NCBI GenBank assembly: GCA_025774805.1
Contig: JALGZR010000025.1
Span: 15,213-79,212, forward strand
Source: a bacterium
GTDB lineage: Bacteria > ARS69
Direction of reading: 5' to 3'
DNA: 64,000 nucleotides
Shown here: positions 9,171 through 18,099 of the stretch, piece after piece
Position numbering within the stretch: position 1 is the first letter of the stretch
Layout of the letters: each line of letters opens with the position of its first letter
Position numbers and translations under genes: made by a program
The notes under the pieces: generated by a model
Seen by the model: the letters and a program-made list of their open reading frames with translations, nothing else
Told to the model about the DNA's origin: nothing
Databases searched by the model: none

Positions 9171-11499
9171 GAAGGCCCGACTGATCGTCCTCGGAATGCA
9201 CTGCGCGAGCTGTGTCCACAACGTCGAGCGGGCTCTGCGAGCCGTCGACGGCGTCACGTCGGCGAGCGTCGATCTCATGGGCGGGCGGGCGGAGGTCGAG
9301 TTCGACGACGCTCGCGGCGACGTGTCCCAACTGATCGAAGCGGTGAAGTCGGCCGGTTTCGAGGCCCGCGTGCATGAGCGCGCCGCCCCGGGCGCGGTCC
9401 CCGACGACGGGGCCGACTCCACGGCGCGACTCGGTCTCCGCTTCGCCTACTCGTTCGTCACCGCGTGGGCGGCGATGTTCCTCTCGATGCCGCTGATGCA
9501 CGCCACTCTCGGAGCCTCTCCGGCGGAGGGCGGGGCGCCGGCGTCCACCGGCCTCCCCGGCGCGTTCGGCTTCCTCACCGAGCCGATCCATCGTGGGACC
9601 GATCTGCTCTTTCCCGGACTCGCCTCCGTTCCCGCGCCGACGCTCCACTGGATCCTGTTCGCGATCACCGTCCCGATTCTCCTCTGGTCGGGGAGCCATT
9701 TCTACGTCCGCACCCTCCGGGGGATTCGACGTCGCGTCCTCGACATGGACACCCTCGTCGCCGTCGGAACGGGGACCGCCTTTCTCTGGTCCGCCGCCGT
9801 GACGATCACCCCGAGTCGGATCGCCGCCCTCGGGCTTCCGACGCACGTCTACTACGAGGCGATTCCATGGGTGATCTCACTCGTCACCCTCGGAAGACTC
9901 CTCGAGGAGCGGGCGAAACGGCGCGCGACCGAGGCCGTCCGGCGCCTGGCCGAGCGGGCGCCGCAGTCGGCCTGCGTGATCCGAAACGGCCGCGACGTGA
10001 GCGTGCGGGTCGAGAATGTGGTCGTCGGAGACGTGCTCCGGCTGCGAGCGGGGGAGCGGGTGCCGGTCGACGGAGAGGTGCTCACCGGAGACACGGCGAT
10101 CGACGAATCGATGCTGACCGGAGAGTCGATGCCGGTGGAAAAGACTCTCGGTGATCGTGTTGCCGCGGGGACGGTCAACGGAACCGGGACGATCACGTTT
10201 CGGACGACGGGCGTCGGTGAGGACACGGCGTTCGGGCGCATCCTCCGGCTGCTGGAGGACGCGATGGCCGCGAAGCCGCGCATCCAGCGCATCGCCGATC
10301 GGGTGGCCGCGGTGTTCGTTCCGACGGTGCTGGGGATCGCCCTCCTCTCGCTCCTCGCCTGGACCTTCCTCGGGCGGGGCTTCGCGTTCGGGCTCCACAC
10401 CTTCGTCACGGTCCTGATCATCGCGTGTCCCTGCGCGATGGGTCTGGCGGTGCCCGCCGCGGTCGCCGTCGCCACCGGCCGGGCGGCCCGACTCGGCATC
10501 CTCATCCGCAACGGGGTCGTTCTCGAGACCGCGCACCGGGTCGATCGCGTCGTGCTCGACAAGACGGGCACGGTGACAGCGGGCATGCCGGCGGTGGAGT
10601 CCCTCGAGATCACGGCCGGGGCTCTTCCCGAGGAGGAGCTGCTACGGCTCGTCGCCTCCGTCGAGGTCGGATCGGATCATCCCCTCGCGGGAGCGATTCT
10701 CGAGTTCGCGCGCGATCGGGGAATCGAGCCGGAGGAGGCCGATCGCTCGGTGACGCGCCCGGGGCGCGGTGTCCTCGGCCGCGTGGCCGACCGGCCCGTC
10801 CACTGCGGAACCGCGATGTTCCTCGAAGAGCGGGGGATCGATCCGTCGCCTCTGGCGGAGTTCGCCTCCCGCCTCGAGGAGGACGGAGCGACGCCGGTTC
10901 TCGTCGCGGTCGACGAGCGGGCGGTCGCCGCGTTCGGCGTCCGCGATCCCGCAGTCCCCGGGGTCGAGCGCGTCCTCGCCGCGCTCCGGGATCTGGGACT
11001 GACGGTCGAGGTTCTCACCGGGGATCGGACCCGACCCGCCGCCGCGCTCGGGCGAAGGATCGGAGTCGATCGGATCGTGGCCGAGGCCCTTCCCGAAGAC
11101 AAGGTCCACCACGTCGTCACGATGCGTGAAGCCGGGCACGTCGTCGCGATGGTGGGAGACGGAATCAACGACGCCCCCGCGCTCTCCGCGGCCGATCTGG
11201 GAATCGCGATGGGTGGAGGCACCGACGTCGCCCGGGAGGCGGCGGACATGATCCTCGTGGGCGGCCGACTCGAATCGCTGCCGTCCGCGATCCGCCTGTC
11301 GCGCCGCGCCATCCGGATCATTCGACAGAATCTCGCGTGGGCCTTCGGTTACAATGTGATCGGAATCCCCCTGGCGGCGGGCGTTCTCTACCCCTGGACC
11401 GGGTGGCTTCTCTCCCCGGTCTTCGCCAGCGCGGCGATGGCAATGAGCTCCGTCTCGGTCGTGACGAACTCCCTCCGGTTGAGGCGGTTCTCGGGCTAG
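9163..11499 (+). CDS. heavy-metal (Cu+-type) translocating P-type ATPase
   Basis: 778 residues. Order: an N-terminal metal-binding domain with GMHCASC (Cys14, Cys17), paired transmembrane helices, the phosphatase motif TGES, the channel motif CPCAMG, the phosphorylation site DKTGTVT, a nucleotide-binding domain with an HP dipeptide (SDHPLAG) and the hinge GDGINDAP. CPC plus the CxxC domain indicates monovalent copper (or silver) export from the cytosol. The ATG lies in a repeat end and the TAG stop (11497) begins another repeat end, so the gene is bracketed by two truncated elements. No copper regulator or chaperone gene is adjacent. Confidence 0.93.
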   Translation: MQAKARLIVLGMHCASCVHNVERALRAVDGVTSASVDLMGGRAEVEFDDARGDVSQLIEAVKSAGFEARVHERAAPGAVPDDGADSTARLGLRFAYSFVTAWAAMFLSMPLMHATLGASPAEGGAPASTGLPGAFGFLTEPIHRGTDLLFPGLASVPAPTLHWILFAITVPILLWSGSHFYVRTLRGIRRRVLDMDTLVAVGTGTAFLWSAAVTITPSRIAALGLPTHVYYEAIPWVISLVTLGRLLEERAKRRATEAVRRLAERAPQSACVIRNGRDVSVRVENVVVGDVLRLRAGERVPVDGEVLTGDTAIDESMLTGESMPVEKTLGDRVAAGTVNGTGTITFRTTGVGEDTAFGRILRLLEDAMAAKPRIQRIADRVAAVFVPTVLGIALLSLLAWTFLGRGFAFGLHTFVTVLIIACPCAMGLAVPAAVAVATGRAARLGILIRNGVVLETAHRVDRVVLDKTGTVTAGMPAVESLEITAGALPEEELLRLVASVEVGSDHPLAGAILEFARDRGIEPEEADRSVTRPGRGVLGRVADRPVHCGTAMFLEERGIDPSPLAEFASRLEEDGATPVLVAVDERAVAAFGVRDPAVPGVERVLAALRDLGLTVEVLTGDRTRPAAALGRRIGVDRIVAEALPEDKVHHVVTMREAGHVVAMVGDGINDAPALSAADLGIAMGGGTDVAREAADMILVGGRLESLPSAIRLSRRAIRIIRQNLAWAFGYNVIGIPLAAGVLYPWTGWLLSPVFASAAMAMSSVSVVTNSLRLRRFSG

Positions 11500-11532
11500 C
11501 CTGCATTCCTCACCGGCCTCTGCTGCGGCAGG
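11497..11532. repeat. partial repeat E (left end)
   Basis: 36 bp beginning TAGCCTGCATTCCTCACCGG and continuing into CTCTGCTGCGGCAG, matching the left terminus of the full elements. The TAG is the stop codon of the P-type ATPase. Together with D and I, it covers part of the 316-bp gap before the histidine kinase gene; nothing else was recognised there. Confidence 0.8.
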
Positions 11533-11718
11533 AGCTCGGGATCGTGGGCCGGGGACGTCATCGGAGGCGGCCACCGGAGGCCGCGGCGGGAGGCCGGAGG
11601 CAGCCGCCGGAAGCCCGCTCGCCCCGGACCCGTCCCGAGGCCCGGCCGGCCCTCGCGCGCCGCGATCCGGCCCGCCCCCCTTCCCCGCGCGGGATCGATG
11701 GGGCTATCGTGAGGGGGC

Positions 11719-11766
11719 TGGCCTGCGTCTCGCGCCGGGTCCGTCGCGGACCTCTGCCGCAGGAGA
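11719..11766. repeat. degenerate repeat I (left end)
   Basis: TGGCCTGCGTCTCGCGCCGG followed by a CTCTGCCGCAG stretch resembles the left terminus of copy C with several substitutions. It lies in the gap upstream of the histidine kinase gene and could be a decayed copy. Confidence 0.45.
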
Positions 11767-11815
11767 GGCGGGGGAGACGCGGCGGCCAGGACGCCCGCCG
11801 AGGAGAGCGACCCGC

Positions 11816-12970
11816 ATGTCCGGTTCCCCCGCTCCGACACCGAACCTCTCGGTCCGATCCCCCCTCGGGCGTCGCCTGGTTCCCGTGATCGTCGGTTGGA
11901 CGCTGGTCTGGCTCTTCTTCTCCCAGCGCCTGTACTACGCGTACCAGATGTCGGAGCACCCGATCACCTGGGGGCAGGCGCTGACGTGGTCGTTTCTCGA
12001 CTGGTCCCTCTGGGCGGCACTGAGCCCTCTCATCTTCCGGTGGTCGCGGCGCTGGGGACTCGTGCGGGCCAACCGGGTGCGCAACTTTCTCCGTCACTTC
12101 GGTCTCAGCGTCCTGTTGGCCACGCTGCACACGCTCGTCTACGGAACCGCCGTCTGGATCGCGAAACCTGTTCCCCAGGAGAACCTCTCGATACCCACGT
12201 TCGCCAAGCTCCTCCTGATGGGGAAGTTCCACATCGGGGTGATCACGTACTGGGTGCTCGTCCTCCTGCGCTACTCCCTGGACTACTACCGCCGGTACCG
12301 GAGGGAAGAGCTGCGCGTCTCCCGCATCGAGACGCAGCTCGCGCAGGCCGAGCTCCAGGCCCTTCGCATGCAGGTCCATCCCCACTTCCTTTTCAACACG
12401 TTGAACGCGATCTCGGCGCTCATGCACCGCGACGTCGAGGCGGCCGAGCGAATGCTGGCCCGCCTGAGCGACTTCCTCCGGCTCACCCTCGAGACGAACG
12501 GTCTGCAGGAGGTCTCGCTCCGGCAGGAGCTCGACTTCCTCCGGCGCTACCTGGAGATCGAGCAGACCCGCTTTGCCGACCGGCTGCGGGTGGAGATGAA
12601 CATCGATCCGGGCACCCTCGATGCGCGGGTGCCGAACCTCATCCTCCAACCGCTGGTGGAGAACGCGATCCGACACGGGATCGCCCCGTCGTCCTCGGCG
12701 GGGACGGTCGCGATCGCCGCGCACCGGGAGAACGGAACGCTCCGCCTCGAGGTGCGCGACGACGGGCCCGGACTGCCGGAGGGGAGCCCGGTTCCGCACC
12801 GGGAGGGAGTGGGTCTCTCCAACACGCGGGCGCGACTGCATCAGCTCTACGGAAACGCGAGCCGTCTCGACTTGACGAATGCGCGATCCGGGGGATTGAT
12901 CGTGAGCGTGGACATTCCGTTTCGGAGCGCTGCGTCCGGGACGGACGCCGGGGAAGGTCGAGGAGCATGA
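11816..12970 (+). CDS. LytS-type sensor histidine kinase
   Basis: 384 residues. Four predicted membrane helices (about residues 20-170) precede a short coiled region and the His_kinase domain (pfam06580 type) with MQVHPHFLFN, where the phosphorylated His is near residue 188. A GHKL ATPase follows, with the N-box LVENAIRHG and G-boxes DDGPGLP and GVGLSNTRARL. It should autophosphorylate in response to an unknown envelope or membrane signal and pass phosphate to the regulator encoded next. ATGA overlap joins the two genes, as in LytS/LytR-type pairs. Confidence 0.9.
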   Translation: MSGSPAPTPNLSVRSPLGRRLVPVIVGWTLVWLFFSQRLYYAYQMSEHPITWGQALTWSFLDWSLWAALSPLIFRWSRRWGLVRANRVRNFLRHFGLSVLLATLHTLVYGTAVWIAKPVPQENLSIPTFAKLLLMGKFHIGVITYWVLVLLRYSLDYYRRYRREELRVSRIETQLAQAELQALRMQVHPHFLFNTLNAISALMHRDVEAAERMLARLSDFLRLTLETNGLQEVSLRQELDFLRRYLEIEQTRFADRLRVEMNIDPGTLDARVPNLILQPLVENAIRHGIAPSSSAGTVAIAAHRENGTLRLEVRDDGPGLPEGSPVPHREGVGLSNTRARLHQLYGNASRLDLTNARSGGLIVSVDIPFRSAASGTDAGEGRGA

Positions 12971-13721
12971 ATTCCCTTCGGGTCCTGATCGTCGACGACG
13001 AGCCGCTGGCCCGGGAACGGATCCGTGATCTGCTCTCCTCCCGACCGGAGATCGAGATCGTCGGGGAGTGCTCGAACGGAAAGGAGGCGGTGACCGCCCT
13101 CCGACGCGACCGGCCCGATCTCGTCTTTCTCGACGTCCAGATGCCGGATCTCGACGGATTCGGCGTGCTGGAGGAGATCGATCCCGACACGATGCCGGCG
13201 GTGATCTTCGTGACCGCCTACGACGAATACGCCGTCCGGGCGTTCGAGGTGCACGCTTCGATCGGGACCGGTTCCGGGCCGCTCTCGACCGCGCGAGAAG
13301 CCAGCTGGATCGGGAGGACCGTGACCCCGATCGTCGGGATCTCGATCAGCGGATTCTCTCCCTGCTCGAGGACCTGCAGCGGCGCAAAGAAAGGCTCGGC
13401 CGCATCGTCGTGAAGTCGGGGGGTCGGGTTTCCTTTCTGCGGACGCAGGACGTGGACTGGATCGAGGCCGCCGGCAACTATGTAGAAATCCACGTCGGCA
13501 AGGAGTCCCATCTGCTGCGGGAGACGATGAACAACCTCGAGAGCCGGCTCGACCCGAATCGGTTCTTGAGGATCCACCGCCGGATCATCGTGAACCTCGA
13601 GCGGATCAAGCGGCTCGAGGGGATCTCCCACGGCGAATACGTCGTCGTACTGAAGGACGGAACCCGTCTCAGCTCGAGTCGCGGTTTCCGCGAGGGGCTC
13701 CAAAAGCTGCTGGAGACCTGA
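12967..13721 (+). CDS. LytTR-family response regulator, frameshifted by an internal deletion
   Basis: The receiver domain reads from 12967 (LIVDDEPLARER, phospho-acceptor in FLDVQMPD, then FVTAYDEYAVRAFEVHA). After about base 13255 the frame changes, and the linker and LytTR DNA-binding domain (VDWIEAAGNYVEIHV, RFLRIHRRIIVN) read on to 13721. Homologues have LDYLLKPF at the junction, including the conserved receiver Lys. Restoring about 22 bp would give one protein of roughly 258 residues. As written the regulator is broken into a receiver fragment (stop at 13413) and an untranslated C-terminal half. It is coupled to the kinase by an ATGA overlap. Confidence 0.85.
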
Positions 13722-13910
13722 TCTCTCGTCGGGTTCCCGCCCTCCCGTCTCTCCTGGGCGATGGCGCCCTCCGCTGCTATGCTCCGTCCGCCGGACGACG
13801 ACACACCGGTCTCGCTCCGTCCCGTGAAACGGATGGACTCGATTTCGATGACACGTGCGAGTGGGGTTTGCTTCCGATCGCGCATCCTCGCCCAGAGAGA
13901 GGAGAGCGAA

Positions 13911-14096
13911 ATGTCGATGACCTCGAAGATCCTCATCGGACTGGCCGGTCTGGCGTTCCTGTTGGCGGTGTTCTCGGCCAAGTTCTGGCCGGTTCTCAAC
14001 GTTCCGGCCGAAGGCTACTCGCGCGCGGCCAACAACCTGGCCCTGATTGCCATCGCACTGACCGTCTGTTCAAATCCGGGATCGAAGGGAAGCTGA
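13911..14096 (+). CDS. small membrane protein, unknown function
   Basis: 61 residues starting MSMTSKILIGLAG, with GAGAGGAGAG as ribosome site. Residues 6-30 are a strong hydrophobic helix and 40-55 a second, weaker one. No family is recognised. The TGA stop is directly followed by a degenerate copy of the repeat terminus (14094-14136). The 189 bp between it and the regulator gene show no clear promoter or RNA feature. Confidence 0.55.
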   Translation: MSMTSKILIGLAGLAFLLAVFSAKFWPVLNVPAEGYSRAANNLALIAIALTVCSNPGSKGS

Positions 14097-14136
14097 CGCA
14101 TCTCTCATCAGGCGGGGCGACCCGCTGCCGCAGAGG
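14094..14136. repeat. degenerate repeat F (left end) at a stop codon
   Basis: Begins at the TGA stop of the small membrane gene: TGACGCATCTCTCATCAGGC, then a GCTGCCGCAG block. It keeps the CATYTCTCAYCAGG core of the repeat terminus but has an altered interior. Confidence 0.5.
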
Positions 14137-14145
14137 ACCCGATCC

Positions 14146-15587
14146 TCAGCCCGCCCTCTTCACCGACTCTTCTTTCTGGGTCGGGATCGGCTCGGGTGTC
14201 CCGGGTGCGTTCTCGCCCGTCATGTAGCGGTGCATGCTGCGGGCGGCGATCTTGGCCTGGCCCATCGCGCTGATCACCGTCGCCGCGCCCGAGACGACGT
14301 CGCCTCCCGCGAAGACGCCGGGGATCGACGTCTCGAGGGACCGATGGCGACGACCACCGTGTCGGCGTCGATGACGAAGTTGCTGCCCTCGACCGGAACC
14401 GGACGGCGCCGGCCCGAGTCGTCGGGCTCGCCGAGCTCCATGCGAATGCACTCCACCGCGGTGACCCGATTGTCCCCGTCGGTGAGAACGCGCACCGGAT
14501 TCGTGAGCAGGTTCATCACCACGCCCTCCTCCTCGGCGTGGTGGATCTCCTCCGCGCGGGCGGGCATCTGCTCCCGGGCCCGTCGGTAGACGATCGTCGA
14601 CTCGGAGCCCAGGCGGAGGGCACAGCGGGCGGAGTCCATGGCCACGTTTCCCCCGCCGACCGTGATCACGTGGCGCGCCGCCGGCGGCGAGGTCGGATTG
14701 CGCGGGAAGTCGTACGCCTTCATCAGGTTGATTCGCGTCAGGTACTCGTTGGCCGAGTAGACGCCGATGGCGTTCTCGCCCGGAACCCCCATGAACGTGG
14801 GCAGCCCGGCCCCCGTTCCGACGAACACGGAGTCGAAACCGCCGTCGTTCAGGAGCTGCTCGATGTTCTCCGTCTTGCCGATCACGTAGTCGGTGTGGAG
14901 CTCCACGCCCATCCTCTTCAGCGCGTCGATCTCGTACTGCACGATCTCCTTGGGCAGCCGGAACTCGGGGATGCCGTACATTAACACCCCGCCCGGCTGG
15001 TGCAGCGCCTCGTACATCACCACGTCGTGGCCCCAGCGCGCCAGATCGCCGGCGACGGTGATCCCCGCCGGTCCCGACCCGATGATCGCCACCCGCTTGC
15101 CCGTGGGTGGAGCGATATCGGGCGGAGGCTCGCCGCCGCGGACCCGCACGTAGTCGGCGACAAAGCGCTCCAGCCGGCCGATGGCCACCGGGTCGTGCTT
15201 CTTGCCCAGGACGCACCTCTCCTCGCACTGCGTCTCCTGCGGGCAGACGCGGCCGCACACGGCCGGCAGGGCGGTCTGGGTCTTGAGGCTCTTCGCCGCG
15301 GCCTTGAAGTCGCCGTCGGCGATCAGGCCGACGAACGAGGGGATGTCGATCTCCACCGGGCAGCCCTTCATGCAGAGCGGCTTCTTGCAGTGCAAACAGC
15401 GCGAGGCCTCGAGCATCGCCGTCTCCGGCGAGTAGCCCTTGGGCACCTCCTCGAAGTTCTGCGCCCGTCGCCGCGGGGCCTGCTCGGGCATGGGCTGTCG
15501 CGGAAGCACGGGTCTCTTCGGTCTCTTCTTGGCCGTTTTTCTCTTGGGGCTCACGGGATCGCCCGACACCGGCTTCTCCTCCTTCAT
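14146..15587 (-). CDS. gltA: GltA/NfnB-like NADPH oxidoreductase (glutamate synthase small-subunit family), frameshifted near its 3' end
   Basis: Start MKEEKPVSGD at 15587, overlapping the previous stop (ATGA). After a basic leader come the N-terminal Cys motifs (CLHCKKPLCMKGCP, and CPQETQCEERC) that hold two [4Fe-4S] clusters. The first FAD Rossmann site is IIGSGPAGI, and the NADPH-binding fold has ITVGGGNVAMD. At about 14338 the frame shifts: after DTVVVAIG the expected 30-40 residues are missing, and the FAD-binding end (TSIPGVFAGGDVVSGAATV) continues in another frame to 14146. Such subunits (GltD, NfnB, SudA type) exchange electrons between NAD(P)H and Fe-S partners. Here it belongs with the two genes upstream. 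Frame loss would be damaging if real. Confidence 0.87.
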
Positions 15588-18088
15588 TTGCACTTCAGCG
15601 TCGCGAGGGCGCCGTGCGAGTCGACATCCTCGAGAGCCTCCTGGGGCATGGCCTGAACCTCCAGCCGGACGAAGGCGCGCCGGCGGGCGAAGAGCTCGTC
15701 CCAGTCGACGGCGTGGCCGTCGAAGAACGGTCCGTCCACACATGCAAACTGGGTCTCACCGTCGACGGAGACCCGGCACGCGCCGCACATGCCCGTGCCG
15801 TCGATCATGATCGGGTTCAGCGCGACCTGCAGCGGGACTCCGAGCTCCTTTGTCTTCTCCGAGACCATGCGCATCATGAACGTGCAGCCGATGGCCACGA
15901 ACAGATCCGGTTTCGGTCCCGCGCGGTCGAGCTCGACGAAGATCTCCTGCACACCTCCTTTGGTCCCGGCGCTGCCGTCCTTGGTGGCGAGCCGCAGATC
16001 GTCGCACACGGCGCGGAGCTCGTCCTCCATGTGGAGAAGGTAGCTGCTGCACGCCTCGATCACGGCGATCACCCGGTTGCCCGCCTCCTTCATCGCCCGG
16101 GCGAGGGGATAGATCGCGCCGACGCCGTAACACCCGCCCCCGAGCACGACCGTGCCGTACTTCTCGATCGGAAGCGGCAGTCCCAAGGGACCCGTGACGT
16201 GGGCCACGGAGTCGCCCTCGTCCAGGTCGGCGAGCTCGCGGGTCGTTCGGCCGAGCTCCTCGATCAGCAGGGTGATCGTCTCCTCCTCGGCGCTCCAGTC
16301 GACCAAGGTGAACGGCGTGCGCTCGGAGGATTCGTTCGGCATGAGGATGATGAACTGTCCCGGCTTGGCGTGTCTCGCGATGGCGGGCGCCTTGATCTTG
16401 AAGCGGTGGAAGTTGGGCACGACCTCGGACTTCTCGACGATGGCGAAGCCGTCCTTGGGCCGGACGCGCGGCGGCTTCGGGGTCGCCGGGAGTCCCATCG
16501 CCTCCAACGCGGGAACGGTGTCGGCGAGAGGGTGGCCCCGGAAGCGCGCCGGCAGCTCGCGCAGCGAGTCGCGCGGGCTTCCTCGGAACGGTCTTGCCGG
16601 GCCGTCCCCGTTCAATCCGGCGGTGATCTCGCCCACGGAACCGTCCGCGAAGCTCTCGTCGGCTCCCATGGCGAGAGCCAGATCCCCGATGATCGACCAC
16701 TCGGAACGCGCCAGGCCGGGCGGTCCGCTGACCGGGACCGTTCGCCTCACCTCTCCGTCGCTCGCGCGGAACGTGCCCTCGACCTCGGAGAGCACCGACA
16801 CGGGAAAGACCGCGTCGGCGATCTCGCCCGCCGCGGGCGACAGGAAGTCGGCGAGCACCAGGTACTCGATCTTCTCGGCGGTCTCCCGGTCGAGATAGTC
16901 CCCGGTCACGAGCGCCGCGCGGACCCGACCTTCGGCGAAGTCGCGGCGCAGCCGCGGGGGGCGCAGGTCGTCGAAGCCGCCTCCGGCGGGCACCCAGGCG
17001 ATACGCCCCTTCATCACCTCCTTGACGAAGCGCTCGTAGACGGCACGCGTCTCTCGCGACTCCGCCTCGTTGGCCACGAGCACGAACCGCCGGCGCACGT
17101 AGCGGCACAGGCGCTCGGCGACGGCCGGAATCGCCTCGTCCCAGTCGGCGGGGACGAGCTCGTCCTCGCTGCGCACCATCGGCCGTTGCAGTCGGTGGGT
17201 CGCGTTGACGAGTTGCGGATAGGCGAAGCGACCGAGAGCGCAGAGGCGCGCGTCCCGCTCGTTGCTCACCATGCGGGTGGAGACCAGGCGCCCGTCGTTG
17301 ACTCTGGTCCGGAACGTGCAGCCCTCGGGGCAGAGGGTGCAGGCGGAGATCGGACCGTCCACGGAGTGCCCGTACCAGCGCGCGTATCGGTCGGTGAGCG
17401 TGCCGGTGGGGCAGATGTCGACGCAGGCCCCGCAGAACGTGCACCCCGAGTTCACGTAGCTCCGGCCGAACGCGGGACCGATCTTGGCCCAGCGGCCGCG
17501 GCGCACCGCGCTGATCGCCGGGGCGCCGTGGATCTTCTCGCAGATGCGCCAGCACAGGCCGCAGAGGATGCAGAGGTTGTGATCCCGATCCATGAACGGA
17601 TCGTCCCGCTCCAAGTTGTGGTGCGAGTAGAGGGTGGGCAGGTTGAGGCGGTCGGTGGCCGCGCGAAGCGCGATCTCCCGCACCCCGCACCCGTCGCGGT
17701 TGCTGCAGAAGCCGCAGCGCGTGGTCGCGCCGGCCTTGGAGGAGCGGGGCCGGTACTTCTCGCAGTCGACTCGGTGGTCGCAGACCAGGCAGGCGTTCGG
17801 GTGACCGCTCATCATCAGCTCCATCACCCGGTCGCGCTGCTTTTGCAGCTCCGGAGTCTTCGTCTGCACGCGCATGTTCTCGCGGGCCGGCGTCGTGCAC
17901 GACGTGGGGTAGCCGCGCACGCCGTCGATTTCCACGATGCACATGCGGCACGCGCCGTAGTCGGGCAGATCGGGGTGGGCGCAGACGGTGGGGATGTCGA
18001 TGCCCGCTCCGCGAGCCGCTTCGAGCACCGTGCTGCCTTCCGCCGCGGTGACCTTGAGTCCGTCGATGGTCAGCGTGATCGTCTTCAC
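15584..18088 (-). CDS. NuoG-like Fe-S protein fused to NfnA/SudB-like FNR-type flavoprotein
   Basis: 834 residues from the GTG at 18088, chosen for its ribosome site (GAGGAAG). N-terminal half: a plant-type [2Fe-2S] domain (CAHPDLPDYGACRMC), the NuoG His/Cys region (CDHRVDCEKY), two [4Fe-4S] motifs (CILCGLCWRICEK, CTFCGACVDICP) and the cluster of a molybdopterin-type domain (CTLCPEGC). The molybdopterin part is short and lacks obvious cofactor loops. The C-terminal 280 residues are an FNR/dihydroorotate-dehydrogenase electron-transfer module (FHRFKIKAP, TPFTLVDW, GGGCYGVGAIYP) ending in a [2Fe-2S] motif (CGACRVSVDG), as in NfnA. It should link a NuoEF diaphorase to the GltA-like subunit. It overlaps gltA by ATGA. 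Confidence 0.85.
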   Translation of the reverse strand: MKTITLTIDGLKVTAAEGSTVLEAARGAGIDIPTVCAHPDLPDYGACRMCIVEIDGVRGYPTSCTTPARENMRVQTKTPELQKQRDRVMELMMSGHPNACLVCDHRVDCEKYRPRSSKAGATTRCGFCSNRDGCGVREIALRAATDRLNLPTLYSHHNLERDDPFMDRDHNLCILCGLCWRICEKIHGAPAISAVRRGRWAKIGPAFGRSYVNSGCTFCGACVDICPTGTLTDRYARWYGHSVDGPISACTLCPEGCTFRTRVNDGRLVSTRMVSNERDARLCALGRFAYPQLVNATHRLQRPMVRSEDELVPADWDEAIPAVAERLCRYVRRRFVLVANEAESRETRAVYERFVKEVMKGRIAWVPAGGGFDDLRPPRLRRDFAEGRVRAALVTGDYLDRETAEKIEYLVLADFLSPAAGEIADAVFPVSVLSEVEGTFRASDGEVRRTVPVSGPPGLARSEWSIIGDLALAMGADESFADGSVGEITAGLNGDGPARPFRGSPRDSLRELPARFRGHPLADTVPALEAMGLPATPKPPRVRPKDGFAIVEKSEVVPNFHRFKIKAPAIARHAKPGQFIILMPNESSERTPFTLVDWSAEEETITLLIEELGRTTRELADLDEGDSVAHVTGPLGLPLPIEKYGTVVLGGGCYGVGAIYPLARAMKEAGNRVIAVIEACSSYLLHMEDELRAVCDDLRLATKDGSAGTKGGVQEIFVELDRAGPKPDLFVAIGCTFMMRMVSEKTKELGVPLQVALNPIMIDGTGMCGACRVSVDGETQFACVDGPFFDGHAVDWDELFARRRAFVRLEVQAMPQEALEDVDSHGALATLKCK

Positions 18089-18099
18089 GGCCGCTTCCT

